The notes under the pieces were generated by a model. The model was not told the origin of the DNA, searched no databases, and was given only the letters and a program-made list of their open reading frames with translations. Both the position numbers and the translations under genes were made by a program. DNA of 64,000 nucleotides. It comes from Atrichornis clamosus. Taxonomy: Eukaryota; Chordata; Aves; Passeriformes; Menuridae. The stretch is from NCBI GenBank assembly GCA_013400975.1, contig WBMZ01009010.1, positions 41,594 to 105,593 on the forward strand, given 5' to 3'. Every line of letters starts with the position of its first letter. Position 1 is the first letter of the stretch. Positions 63,692 through 64,000 of the stretch are shown one piece after another.

Positions 63692-64000
63692 TGTATTGGG
63701 TCTGACTGAGATAGAATTCACCTTTCCCATAGCAGCCCTCACAGTGCTGTGCTTTGCTCTGGTGGCTGGAAGGGTGTTGATAACACGCCGGTGTTTTGGC
63801 TACTGCTGAGCAGCAATGCCCCTCGGACATTCCTTCCCCCAGCAAGAGGGCTGGAAGTGGGCAAGCTCCTGGCAGGGGACACAGCCAGGCCGGCTGACCC
63901 AAATCTACCAGAGGGATAGTCCATACCATGTGATGTCAGCTCAGATATAAAAGGAGAGAGGAGGAATGGGGGAGGGGAGAAGAAGCAAGGAGGGTGTGTT
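63692..64000 (+). mobile_element. 5' part of a bird ERV LTR, cut by the window end
   Basis: It begins TGTATTGGGTCTGACTGAG, continues with TGTTTTGGCTACTGCTGAGC and GGGATAGTCCATACCATGTG, and has a clean TATAAAA at 63946-63952. It shares the pre-TATA block with the LTRs at 12819 and 50802 but is a different subfamily. The end, and whether retroviral genes follow, lie outside the window. Confidence 0.8.
63946..63952 (+). promoter_or_regulatory. TATA box of the LTR at 63692
   Basis: Perfect TATAAAA downstream of GTGATGTCAGCTCAGA, where U3 promoters of this LTR type place it. It is the best-preserved promoter among the LTRs here. Confidence 0.65.

Noticed and set aside
1..64000. CRISPR arrays, operons, phage or bacterial mobile elements
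   Set aside because: No regularly spaced identical repeats of CRISPR type and no dense coding. Repeat types and a spliced GPCR gene show vertebrate nuclear DNA.

Overview
This window looks like nuclear DNA from a bird, probably a songbird or another neoavian species. It is AT-rich and mostly non-coding. It carries CR1 LINE copies with the usual bird CR1 3' end and several solitary or partial LTRs of types common in bird genomes. The species call is inferred from repeat content and one gene; no database search was possible.

One protein-coding gene can be supported: AVPR1A, the vasotocin/vasopressin V1a-type receptor, on the minus strand. Exon 1 coding is 46957-45952, a 1749-bp phase-1 intron follows, and exon 2 coding is 44202-43919. 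The joined product is 429 residues, with all seven membrane segments and the class A GPCR landmarks intact. A CpG island (about 45540-47340) covers exon 1, the start of the intron and the presumed promoter. A poly(A) signal lies about 230 bp past the stop, and an AT-rich tract of about 3 kb beyond it could be extended 3' UTR.

Left flank (1-43680): unrecognised GC-rich blocks at about 1585-2320 and 18110-18420; a decayed CR1 with reverse-transcriptase remnants at about 2630-4028; an inverted pair of related LTR pieces at 12007-12140 and 12819-13291; a short dimeric satellite carrying telomere-like TTAGGG runs at about 24130-25020; and two further CR1 pieces at about 33365-33702 and 34695-34893.

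Right flank (47426-64000, upstream of AVPR1A): a nearly complete solo LTR (50802-51386) and an LTR of a different family with an internal ~50-bp degenerate repeat (about 52130-53172). Both point the same way as AVPR1A. The window ends inside another LTR that starts at 63692 and keeps a good TATA box.

No RNA gene, CRISPR array, operon or new multigene system was found. The features most worth a second look are the telomere-motif satellite, the LTR pair upstream of AVPR1A, and an in-frame open extension upstream of the receptor start codon.
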